Assembly (NCBI GenBank): GCA_023229425.1
Contig: JALNZG010000015.1
Span: forward strand, 9,090-73,089
Source: Ignavibacteriaceae bacterium
GTDB taxonomy: Bacteria > Bacteroidota > Ignavibacteria > Ignavibacteriales > Ignavibacteriaceae
Reading direction: 5' to 3'
DNA: 64,000 nucleotides
The translations under genes were made by a program, and so were the position numbers. The notes under the pieces were generated by a model. It did not search any database. It was not told the origin of the DNA and saw only the letters and a list, made by a program, of their open reading frames with translations. Position 1 is the stretch's first letter. Every line of letters starts with the position of its first letter. Shown one piece after another: positions 51,630-59,551 of the stretch.

Positions 51630-53003
51630 ATGATAGCACCTAAAAAATTAGCAATTTTAGTTGCCGGTGGACCGGCGCCCGGAATAAACAGCGTTATCGG
51701 AGCTGCAACTATTCGAGCTGCCGTTGAAGGAATAGAAGTTCTTGGAATGAGAGACGGCTTCAAGTGGATAATGGAAGGGGATATTGATCATGTTAAACAG
51801 TTAAATATTCACAACGTTAGCAGGATTCACTTTACCGGCGGTTCATTCATTGGAATTTCAAGAAGCAATCCTACAAAAGATAAAAAACTTTTAGAGAATA
51901 CCGTAACTTCTTTATTAAGATTAAACGTTGATAAACTTATTACAATCGGAGGCGATGACACTGCATTCAGCGCAATGAAAGTTGAAGAAATGGCAGCCGG
52001 AAGAATTCGTGTTGTTCACGTTCCAAAGACCATTGATAACGATCTTGATCTGCCGCACGGGATTCCTACTTTTGGATTTCAAACAGCTCGGCACCTTGGT
52101 GTTGAAATTGTTAAAAGTTTAATGGTGGATGCTCAAACAACTTCCCGCTGGTACTTTGTTGTAACGATGGGAAGAAAAGCGGGACACCTTGCCCTTGGTA
52201 TCGGAAAAGCTACCGGAGCTACAATGACGCTGATACCGGAAGAATTTCCCAACAAAGTAATTAAGCTTAAACACGTAGTTGATATTCTTGCCGGCGCTAT
52301 CATTAAAAGATTAAGTTATGGAAAGAGCGATGGAGTTGCAATTCTTGCCGAAGGTTTAGTTGAACATTTAGACCCAAATGATTTAAATGCTTTAGTTGAA
52401 GTTGAACGTGATGCGCACAATAACATCAGAATTGCCGAAATTAATTTCGGAGAAATCCTTAAATCCAAAGTTCAGGAAAGATTACGTGATTTTGGAATTA
52501 AAGAAACAATTGTAGCAAAGAATATCGGTTACGAATTACGATGTGCCGATCCTATCCCATTTGATATGGAATATACACGCGATCTCGGATTTTCAGCCGC
52601 CCAATTTATTCTTGATGGCGGAAACGCAGCGATGGTTTCGATTCAAAACGGTCATTTTGTTCCTCTTTATTTCAAAGATATTCTCGATCCGGTAACGAAT
52701 AAAACAAGAGTTCGCATGGTTGACCCGGCTTCGGAATCCTTCTTAATTGCACGAAGATATATGCTTCGTTTGAATAAGGCTGATTTTGAAGACCCACACG
52801 AAATTGCCAAGTTTGCTGCAACTTGCGGTATCCCAATGGAAGAATTCCGCAAACAATTTTATTATATTATTGAGAATGACCGGCTTTACAACAATGTTAA
52901 AGAAGGTAGAGCAAAAATTGCTCCAACTGAAAGCAATTTGGTTCATAATTTTAAAAACAAAAAAGCTGAAATTCCCGGAAATGATATTGAAATAACTAAA
53001 TAG
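51630..53003 (+). CDS. pfp: Phosphofructokinase, pyrophosphate-dependent type
   Basis: The 457-residue PFK has the active-site pair diagnostic of PPi as phosphate donor: GGDDT at 107-111, where ATP enzymes have GGDGS, and PKTIDND at 132-138, with K133 where ATP enzymes have Gly. Other family elements are LVAGGPAPGINSVIG and VVTMGRKAGHLALGIGKA. The enzyme interconverts fructose 6-phosphate and fructose 1,6-bisphosphate reversibly in glycolysis and gluconeogenesis. The stretch before its ATG has low-complexity caat/ataa repeats. Confidence 0.88.
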   Translation: MIAPKKLAILVAGGPAPGINSVIGAATIRAAVEGIEVLGMRDGFKWIMEGDIDHVKQLNIHNVSRIHFTGGSFIGISRSNPTKDKKLLENTVTSLLRLNVDKLITIGGDDTAFSAMKVEEMAAGRIRVVHVPKTIDNDLDLPHGIPTFGFQTARHLGVEIVKSLMVDAQTTSRWYFVVTMGRKAGHLALGIGKATGATMTLIPEEFPNKVIKLKHVVDILAGAIIKRLSYGKSDGVAILAEGLVEHLDPNDLNALVEVERDAHNNIRIAEINFGEILKSKVQERLRDFGIKETIVAKNIGYELRCADPIPFDMEYTRDLGFSAAQFILDGGNAAMVSIQNGHFVPLYFKDILDPVTNKTRVRMVDPASESFLIARRYMLRLNKADFEDPHEIAKFAATCGIPMEEFRKQFYYIIENDRLYNNVKEGRAKIAPTESNLVHNFKNKKAEIPGNDIEITK

Positions 53004-53086
53004 GTTATTGTTTATCCAGTGGTGTAACCGCGACCCGTCAGTCTCATTATTTTGGATAGAAAGTTCAAGTCCTTTTAAGTACACAG

Positions 53087-53122
53087 AAAAGCCTCGAAAA
53101 TTAATTATTCTCGAGGCTTTTT
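53087..53122. terminator. Bidirectional terminator between pfp and the methyltransferase gene
   Basis: aaaagcctcga (53087-53097) pairs perfectly with tcgaggctttt (53111-53121). T-runs follow on the plus strand and, by symmetry, on the minus strand, so it can stop both convergent genes. Confidence 0.9.
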
Positions 53123-53150
53123 GCTTTTAAAGATTTTATAATCTTTTCGA

Positions 53151-54980
53151 TTATTCTATCATATCAAAAATAGCTTCGATTCTACCGAGAGGTGCAGAAA
53201 TCTGAACTCCATCCGCAAAAGTTTTAACTTGTTCAAAAGTTTCTCTCGCAATTTTAACACCTTCGTTAAATCCCTCTTCCTTTGTTGTCATCTTTTTCAT
53301 TCGTTCAAGAATTTCTTGCGGAACAGAGGCACCCGGAACTTCATTATTCATAAACTCTGCATTTCGGTAAGAAATTAAGGGCCAAATTCCGCAAATTAGA
53401 GGAAGGTTAATATGCTCAATTCGCTTCATGAAATTTTCAAGAAGTTTTATGTCGAACACCGGTTGCGTGATCATAAACTCCGCTCCTGCTTCTATTTTCC
53501 AGTCTAATCTTTTTAATTCTTCATCAAGATTAATTGCACCGGGATTAACTCCAACTCCCACGCAAAATCCTGTCGGATCACCAATCGGATTGCCTGCGAT
53601 ATCTAACCCATGATTTAAACGATTGATTATATTAGTCAATCCAATCGCATCAACATCAAAAACTGCGGTAGCATCCGGATAATTGCCAAGTTTCGGCGGA
53701 TCGCCTGTGATCGCTAAAATATTCCGCAGACCTAAAGCCCATGCACCAAGCAAATCAGACTGCATACCGATAACATTTCTATCTCTGCATGCTATGTGAA
53801 GTACCGTCTCAATTCCAACATCTTTCTGAATGATTGAAGCAAGAGCAAGCGCGGACATTCTTGCCGAAGCTCTTGGACCATCAGGAATATTTATTGCGTC
53901 TATTCCGGCGTGATATAGTTTGCGCGCTTTATCAACTTCTTTAGAAGGAGAAACACCTTTTGGAGAAACAAGTTCAACTAATTTTACAAATTCTTTTTTT
54001 AGCAGTTTGTTTGATAGTCGCGATTTTTCATTCTTTTCATAAATTTTTATTTCAGGTGGTTTTTCAACTTGTAAATCAGTGATCTTTACATCCATTTTTT
54101 TAGCCGGTTGAAGAGCCTGAACAGCTTTTCGCATTGCTCTTATGTGTGTGGGATTTGTCCCACAGCAACCGCCAACAATAGCTGCACCGGTTTGAATGAA
54201 CCTTTTAGCATATTCCGCCATATACTCCGGTGAGGTCATATAAATATTTCTGCCGCTTATATTTTGCGGTAAACCCGCGTTCGGCTGAACAGAGATAGGT
54301 AAGTCGGTAAGTGATCGTAAATTTTCAAGTGCATCGAGCATTGCTTTTGGACCAACAGAACAATTTATACCGATTGCATCAACCGGGTAATCTTTTAGCT
54401 TTTCAATAAATCTTTCGAGCGGAGCTCCGCTTAGTAACGTGCCGCTTTCATTGATGGTAACTTGAGCGATAATCGGGATATCAACGTTGAGTTCTCTTAC
54501 GGCTCTTATTGCCTGGATCATTTCCTTAACAAGAGCGAAGGTTTCTAAAATAATTAAATCTACACCGCCATCCAGTAATCCCTTTATTTGTTCTTTGAAT
54601 GCATCTTTTGCTTCATCAAATGAAAGTTTGCCAAGCGGTTCAATCTGTACACCAAGCGGTCCAACGGCGCCTGCAACAAGTGCAGATTCTTTTGCGACGG
54701 TTTTAGCAATTTGCGCTCCGCGTAAATTTATATCGTAGATTTTATTGCCCAGACCATGAGGAGTAAGTTTAAAGGTGTTTGCGCCGTAGGTATTGGTTTC
54801 AATAATATCAGCGCCGGCGATAATATAATCACGGTGAACTTCCGTAACCAATTCCGGATTTGTTAAATTCAATTCATCGAAGCAGCGGTTAATGTACACC
54901 CCTTTTTCATAGAGATAAGTGCCGGTTCCGCCGTCAAATAAAATTATTTCATTTCCCAATCTTTCGCGAAAACTTTTCAT
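53151..54980 (-). CDS. Bifunctional homocysteine S-methyltransferase / methylenetetrahydrofolate reductase
   Basis: The 609-residue fusion has an N-terminal homocysteine methyltransferase barrel (DGGTGTYLYEKG, GINCSVGP with the first zinc Cys near residue 206, and GGCCGTNPTHI with the other two near 271-272). After a linker comes a MTHFR barrel (SPKGVSPSKEVDKA, GDPPKLGNYPDATAVFDVDAIGL, KIEAGAEFMITQPVFD). The order is that of YitJ-type proteins. It makes 5-methyl-THF and transfers a methyl group to homocysteine, for methionine synthesis or salvage. Only the B12-independent N-terminal domain of MetH is present. Confidence 0.92.
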   Translation of the reverse strand: MKSFRERLGNEIILFDGGTGTYLYEKGVYINRCFDELNLTNPELVTEVHRDYIIAGADIIETNTYGANTFKLTPHGLGNKIYDINLRGAQIAKTVAKESALVAGAVGPLGVQIEPLGKLSFDEAKDAFKEQIKGLLDGGVDLIILETFALVKEMIQAIRAVRELNVDIPIIAQVTINESGTLLSGAPLERFIEKLKDYPVDAIGINCSVGPKAMLDALENLRSLTDLPISVQPNAGLPQNISGRNIYMTSPEYMAEYAKRFIQTGAAIVGGCCGTNPTHIRAMRKAVQALQPAKKMDVKITDLQVEKPPEIKIYEKNEKSRLSNKLLKKEFVKLVELVSPKGVSPSKEVDKARKLYHAGIDAINIPDGPRASARMSALALASIIQKDVGIETVLHIACRDRNVIGMQSDLLGAWALGLRNILAITGDPPKLGNYPDATAVFDVDAIGLTNIINRLNHGLDIAGNPIGDPTGFCVGVGVNPGAINLDEELKRLDWKIEAGAEFMITQPVFDIKLLENFMKRIEHINLPLICGIWPLISYRNAEFMNNEVPGASVPQEILERMKKMTTKEEGFNEGVKIARETFEQVKTFADGVQISAPLGRIEAIFDMIE

Positions 54981-55453
54981 TTATAAATTCCATTTTTTGT
55001 TTGATAGATAAAAATATACAAACTACTTGTTAATACACTAACGTGCAATAATTATAAATTCCGTTTTTAATTTAATGAGATATAAAAAGAGTTAAAAATA
55101 AAAATTGTAATTATGAGAGGAGAAAATGAGATTTGTGCGTTTTCCGGTATCATCCTATACTCTGTGAGCCGGGTATGCACTTTCAGATCGGCTGATATAA
55201 AAATATGATTGAAAAGTGCAAGATTGTGAAAACAGGGTAATTCTATAAAATGAAAAATTTATAACGGTATGGATACAATTAAAAGGCTATATTTTGCAGT
55301 AAAACTTTTTAGGATTAACTTTGCAGTGCACAAATTAACTAATTGAGTTAATTGAAAAACTTGAAAATTAGTGTTCAGTGAATTGTTCAGTTTAAAGATG
55401 TTTTTACCATTTCCCGGCTTTCAAAACTTATGAAAAAACGCTAAAAACTAACT
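54981..55453. other. Intergenic stretch before the tRNAs
   Basis: No gene is visible in these 473 bases. One imperfect inverted repeat, tgcactttca (55176-55185) with tgaaaagtgca (55210-55220), is the only structure noted. Promoters for the methyltransferase gene and the tRNAs must lie here but are not obvious. Confidence 0.5.
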
Positions 55454-55526
55454 TGCCCCGTGGTGTAACTGGCAACACGTCTGACTCTGGATCAGAAGAG
55501 TTCAGGTTCGACCCCTGACGGGGCAG
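55454..55526 (+). tRNA. tRNA-Gln (CTG anticodon)
   Basis: The 73-base cloverleaf has acceptor TGCCCCG/CGGGGCA, D stem gtgt/acac, anticodon stem tctga/tcaga with loop ctctgga (anticodon CTG, reading CAG), and T arm tcagg-ttcgacc-cctga. The discriminator base is G. CCA is not encoded. Confidence 0.95.
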
Positions 55527-55585
55527 CAAAATTATGGATGATGGAAAATGGTTGATGGTTAAGTGGGATTGTTTTTTTCTATACT

Positions 55586-55659
55586 GGCGCGTTCGTCTAG
55601 TGGCTTAGGACGCCGCCCTCTCAAGGCGGAGACCACCGGTTCGAATCCGGTACGCGCTA
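55586..55659 (+). tRNA. tRNA-Glu (CTC anticodon)
   Basis: The 74-base cloverleaf has acceptor GGCGCGT/ACGCGCT (first pair G-T), anticodon stem ccgcc/ggcgg with loop ctctcaa (anticodon CTC, reading GAG), and T arm accgg-ttcgaat-ccggt. The discriminator base is A, and CCA is not encoded. It lies 59 bases after tRNA-Gln, with a gatggatgatgg/ggttgatggtt repeat between them. Confidence 0.93.
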
Positions 55660-55852
55660 CGATTTTATACAAATAACAAATCCCAAACTGCAAAAAATCA
55701 AAATCACAATAAAATATTGAATAACGAATGCCGATTTAAGAAGTATAAAAACTTCTCCTTCCTGATTCCTTGTTCATTATTCGATATTCATTCCTAATGC
55801 CTGACACTCCTAAATTAAGTCTGAGGCGATCATTTAGCTTAGCATGGAATTT

Positions 55853-56680
55853 TTAATTTGATTTTCTAATCAAGGTTGAAGTGGATTTATATCTCAAAAA
55901 TTCTCCAGTGCCGTATGGGTTTTCCACTGTAGTTAGTGGCAGGCTGTCTATGATCGTCTCTCGCATTACCAACCCATATTCAAGACTAATATAATCGTGT
56001 TCATCAGTTTGGCGATCAAGTCCATTCCCACGATAATAAATTGACTTTATATCAAAACATTCTACATTAGTTCCATTAAATATCATTAGTCTTTTACCGA
56101 CAATGGTTTTGCTTATAAAATAATCCTTCGCATAAAAAACATCCCAACTTTTCCCAACAACTAAGGGATATTGCAAGATAATTTTTTTACTAAAATATGC
56201 TGAATCATTTGTTGAAAATATTATCCCATCGGGAAAAAGGTTTCTTGACAAATGCTTAAGAAAAATTAAGGGGTCTGATTTTCTTATCTTGGGTGTTACC
56301 CATACTTCGCTGTAACCTGAAAAAGCAATCCTTTCAAATGTACTATTACTGTTTCGATACCAGTGATTAACGATAGGAGATTCAGATTTATATGAAAAGT
56401 CAAACCTGACGAGATTCTTTTCTTCATTAATACTGTCATTAATTGAAGAGATTTTGAGGATTGAGTGAGTTGTTGGTTGCAGAAGTGAGTCGTTCCCAAG
56501 ATTTCCATTTTTATCATACTTTGCAACATATGAAGCTGTTTCATATTCCCATTCGGTATTTAATGTAGTTGGATATTTTTCAACAGTTTCAGGGATAACG
56601 ATTCCCGTTTTGGGATCTTTGCAACCTAAAAGAGAGACAAAGACAACAATTAATGTTAGTATGGCTAAATTAAATTTCAT
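55853..56680 (-). CDS. Lipoprotein of unknown function, paralogue 1
   Basis: The 275-residue lipoprotein has a signal peptide and lipobox LLGC (Cys about residue 20), then the block CKDPKTGIVIPETVEKYP, shared with the next gene. The rest is beta-rich and Tyr/Ser/Asn-rich with no recognised domain. It ends ...LRYKSTSTLIRKSN, close to the end of its neighbour. Probably an outer-membrane or periplasmic lipoprotein. It lies 38 bases after its paralogue, so the two form a tandem pair. Confidence 0.75.
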   Translation of the reverse strand: MKFNLAILTLIVVFVSLLGCKDPKTGIVIPETVEKYPTTLNTEWEYETASYVAKYDKNGNLGNDSLLQPTTHSILKISSINDSINEEKNLVRFDFSYKSESPIVNHWYRNSNSTFERIAFSGYSEVWVTPKIRKSDPLIFLKHLSRNLFPDGIIFSTNDSAYFSKKIILQYPLVVGKSWDVFYAKDYFISKTIVGKRLMIFNGTNVECFDIKSIYYRGNGLDRQTDEHDYISLEYGLVMRETIIDSLPLTTVENPYGTGEFLRYKSTSTLIRKSN

Positions 56681-56718
56681 AACTCTCCTAAAATGGTTTT
56701 TTCATAAATAAAATTCAG

Positions 56719-57549
56719 TTAAAAATTATTTCGAACTAAAATAGATGTAAAAGTTGATTTTGCATATCCCGTTGGGTCAGGTGAGTCGGGTGCACTGATA
56801 AATAAACTATCAGCAATAACGTCTCTTCTTACTAATCCCGAATTAGGTGCAAAATAATCTTTCATAACGAATTTACTTCCCATCATCTCTCCCACTATTT
56901 CATAGCATCGATTGATTTCGTTATTCGCTGAAATGTCAACCAGTCCTGTCACAATCCGTTCTCGAAAAAAAGGAATAATAAGTTCTACCCATTTTTTACC
57001 TATTGAAATAGGATAAGCCAAAACTTTTCTTGGAATTTCATAGAATTGAACCGAATCGGCGAGCGGGGAATAATAATTTTCAAAAAATAATCCGGTTTTG
57101 TTTACGACCTTGGCTCTAAAATCTTTTAAGGTTAGATAATGTGAGCTACTTTTTTCAGGTATTACAACTTGGGCAACTCCAGCATTACTATAAGCGATAC
57201 CATAGAGTCCGGAATCGGCATTCAAATAATAATGTTCCGACTTCCATTGAGGGGTTTTAACCTCAAAACTTTCAAGTCTAAAAAGCGAATTGTAACTTTT
57301 CAATGTTTGGTTACTTGAAATTACTCTTACAATGGTATTTCCAAGCTCTTCAATAATTGTAGAATCAAATCCACCACTTTTATTGTAGTATTCAGATTTT
57401 ATTACTGTTTTATATTCCCATTCATTGCTTACTGCAAATGGATATTTTGCAACACTTTCCGGAATTACAATTCCCGTCTTAGCATCTTTACAGCCCGAAA
57501 CTAAAAGTAAACAGACGAACATAATAAAAAGAATTAAGTCCGATTTCAT
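56719..57549 (-). CDS. Lipoprotein of unknown function, paralogue 2
   Basis: This 276-residue paralogue of the gene at 55853 has lipobox VSGC, then KDAKTGIVIPESVAKYP, NEWEYKT, and a similar C-terminal TSILVRN. Overall identity is modest. No family is recognised, and the unchanged TGIVIP block after the lipid Cys is the best handle for a search. It is divergent from the ferredoxin gene. Confidence 0.75.
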   Translation of the reverse strand: MKSDLILFIMFVCLLLVSGCKDAKTGIVIPESVAKYPFAVSNEWEYKTVIKSEYYNKSGGFDSTIIEELGNTIVRVISSNQTLKSYNSLFRLESFEVKTPQWKSEHYYLNADSGLYGIAYSNAGVAQVVIPEKSSSHYLTLKDFRAKVVNKTGLFFENYYSPLADSVQFYEIPRKVLAYPISIGKKWVELIIPFFRERIVTGLVDISANNEINRCYEIVGEMMGSKFVMKDYFAPNSGLVRRDVIADSLFISAPDSPDPTGYAKSTFTSILVRNNF

Positions 57550-57634
57550 AAAATCCCCATTTGTTGTTGTACAAAAGTAAAAAAGTTTTTGAAAGAATCT
57601 TATATTTGTGTAAAGAAAATTTTAGAAGTGAAAA

Positions 57635-57973
57635 ATGAAACGATTTGAGAAACATATTTTTGTCTGTATAAACCAAAGGGAAGAAGGGCATCCGCGCGGA
57701 TGCTGTGCGGATAAAAATTCTGCTGAGATATTTGAATTATTTAAAGCAAGAATAAAAGCTCTTGGATTGAATGCCGAAGTCCGCGCAAATAAAAGCGGCT
57801 GCCTTGATGCTTGTGAATTTGGTCCGGTTATAATTGTTTATCCCGAACAAATCTGGTACGGTGGAGTTACTCCGAACGATGTTGAAGAAATTGTGCAGCA
57901 GCATGTCATAGGGAACAAACCCGTTGAACGCTTAATGATTACAGATAAGAAGTTTAATAAAGACTTGGGGTAA
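57635..57973 (+). CDS. Thioredoxin-like [2Fe-2S] ferredoxin
   Basis: The 112-residue protein has the four-Cys pattern of thioredoxin-fold 2Fe-2S ferredoxins: C11, then C23 (or C24) after GHPRG, and C56 and C60 in SGCLDAC. The following EFGPVIIVYPEQIWYGGVTPNDVEEI is typical of the family. It is an electron carrier of unknown partner. TATATTTG at 57601 resembles a -7 box without a clear -33 element. Confidence 0.9.
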   Translation: MKRFEKHIFVCINQREEGHPRGCCADKNSAEIFELFKARIKALGLNAEVRANKSGCLDACEFGPVIIVYPEQIWYGGVTPNDVEEIVQQHVIGNKPVERLMITDKKFNKDLG

Positions 57974-57986
57974 TTAGATAGTTAGT

Positions 57987-58021
57987 AAAAATATTCTGCG
58001 CAAAATGGCAAGAATATTTTT
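57987..58021 (+). terminator. AT-rich hairpin after the ferredoxin gene
   Basis: aaaaatattct (57987-57997) pairs exactly with agaatattttt (58011-58021), ending in T5, 14 bases after the ferredoxin stop. Confidence 0.6.
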
Positions 58022-58030
58022 AAATTAATT

Positions 58031-58058
58031 GTAGAGACTTGCCGCGGCAAGTCTTTAC
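58031..58058. repeat. GTAG-AGACTTGCCG palindrome
   Basis: The central 20 bases (58035-58054, agacttgccgcggcaagtct) are a perfect palindrome. The flanks gtag and ttac extend it to 28 bases with one G-T position. It looks like a dispersed REP/MITE-type palindrome. Confidence 0.75.
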
Positions 58059-58182
58059 AGAAAAAACCTTTGGTTCTGGTTTTACAAGATTAGGAATTAG
58101 GGATGACGCAGTTAGGAATGTGTTTTTATTTTCTGGACTTAGATTAAGAACAAGATTATGATTAAGAAAGTGAAAAAATAAC

Positions 58183-58839
58183 ATGAACAGAAATGAAGAG
58201 AAAGAAAGAGCAAAAAAGATTTTTGCAATTCTAAAAAAGGAATATGCATCAACGAAAATTGCGTTGGACTTTGAGAATCCTTTCCAACTTCTAATCGCAA
58301 CGATTCTTTCCGCACAATGTACTGATGCCAGAGTCAACATCGTTACAGAAGACCTTTTCAAAAAATACAAAACGCCGAAAGATTTTATTTCGGTTTCTCA
58401 AGTGGAATTAGAAAAAAGTATTTTCTCTACGGGATTTTATAAGCAAAAAGCGAAAAGCATCCAAAGCTGCTGTAACTCGTTAGTGGAAAATTATAATGGA
58501 GAAGTACCAAAAGATTTTGGCGCGCTGACACAACTTGCCGGTGTCGGCAGAAAAACCGCGTCGGTTGTACTCGGGAACGCATTCGGAATTCCCGCCGTTG
58601 CAGTTGATACACACGTTAAACGGCTTTCTAATCTGCTTGGACTTATTAAATCCGATGATCCGGAAGAAATTGAATTCAAGTTAAAAGAACTTTTACCGGA
58701 GAAAGATTGGACGATCTCCGGGCATTTGTTGATGAATCACGGAAGAAAAATTTGCGTTGCAAGAAGACCAAAATGCGCAGAATGTAAATTGATCGCGTTG
58801 TGTCCTAGTGCTTTATCAGCTACAAACAAAAAGGAATAA
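58183..58839 (+). CDS. nth: Endonuclease III
   Basis: This 218-residue DNA glycosylase/AP lyase removes oxidised pyrimidines. The HhH-GPD motif LAGVGRKTASVVL carries catalytic K124, with D142 in VAVDTHV. The 4Fe-4S cluster Cys are C191, C198, C201 and C207 (spacing 6-2-5). The stop overlaps the next gene's start by one base. Confidence 0.95.
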   Translation: MNRNEEKERAKKIFAILKKEYASTKIALDFENPFQLLIATILSAQCTDARVNIVTEDLFKKYKTPKDFISVSQVELEKSIFSTGFYKQKAKSIQSCCNSLVENYNGEVPKDFGALTQLAGVGRKTASVVLGNAFGIPAVAVDTHVKRLSNLLGLIKSDDPEEIEFKLKELLPEKDWTISGHLLMNHGRKICVARRPKCAECKLIALCPSALSATNKKE

Positions 58840-59408
58840 TGATGGAAGATATTTCACGAGATAGAAAAGCCTGTTTATTAATTTTAAAAGAATTTACACA
58901 AAACGAAAGTTTGCTTAAGCATGCTTTTGCTGTTGAAACATGCGTTCGTGCTTATGCTGAAAAATTAGGTGAAGATGTTGAATATTGGGGCAATGTTGCA
59001 CTTCTTCACGATTTTGACTATGAAAAATATCCCACCGCCCAAGAACATCCTTTTATGGGAGAAAAGATTTTAAGGGAAAGAGGTTTTGATGAAAATTTTA
59101 CAAAAGCTATTTTGTCCCACGCGGATTATGCAGGTGAACCGCGCGATACGTTGTTGAAAAAAATTTTATTTGCGTGCGATGAATTAGCCGGTTTTATTAC
59201 CGCCGTTGCATACGTTCGTCCAAGCAGAACGGTTGATGAAGTTGAAGTAAAATCAGTTTTGAAAAAAATGAAAGATAAAGCTTTTGCCCGGCAAGTGAAC
59301 AGAGACGATATACAAAGCGGTGCGGCAGGACTCAATACTCCTCTTGAAGAACATATTGATTTTTGTATTTTTGCCATGCGGAACAATAAAACTGTACTCG
59401 GCTTATAA
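58839..59408 (+). CDS. HD-domain hydrolase
   Basis: This is a 189-residue HD-superfamily protein of the COG2316 kind: LLKHAFAVETCV (first His), LLHDFDYEKYPT (HD pair), and HPFMGEKILRERGF with later ILSHADYAG. Metal-dependent phosphohydrolase activity is expected; the substrate is unknown. ATG at 58839 overlaps the nth stop, so the genes are coupled. Confidence 0.85.
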   Translation: MMEDISRDRKACLLILKEFTQNESLLKHAFAVETCVRAYAEKLGEDVEYWGNVALLHDFDYEKYPTAQEHPFMGEKILRERGFDENFTKAILSHADYAGEPRDTLLKKILFACDELAGFITAVAYVRPSRTVDEVEVKSVLKKMKDKAFARQVNRDDIQSGAAGLNTPLEEHIDFCIFAMRNNKTVLGL

Positions 59409-59439
59409 TTATCTTTCAGAAAAAAATATTTGAAATGCC

Positions 59440-59471
59440 TTGACATATATCCTCTGCATTGCCTATTTTTC
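59440..59471 (+). promoter_or_regulatory. Candidate promoter for porU
   Basis: TTG at 59440 (in TTGACA) and TATTTTTC at 59464-59471 are 21 bases apart, close to the Bacteroidota TTG-N17-23-TAnnTTTG consensus with one mismatch. The porU GTG lies about 80 bases downstream. Confidence 0.45.
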
Positions 59472-59551
59472 AAACAAAAATTTAGGAGAATTACTTTTTC
59501 GAGATAAATGCTACTTTAGTGTTAAATTGAAACTTTCAATTAAGGTTAATT

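Noticed and set aside
53151..54980. Annotation as cobalamin-dependent MetH
   Set aside because: Pterin-, cobalamin- and activation domains are missing; a methylenetetrahydrofolate reductase domain follows the homocysteine domain instead.
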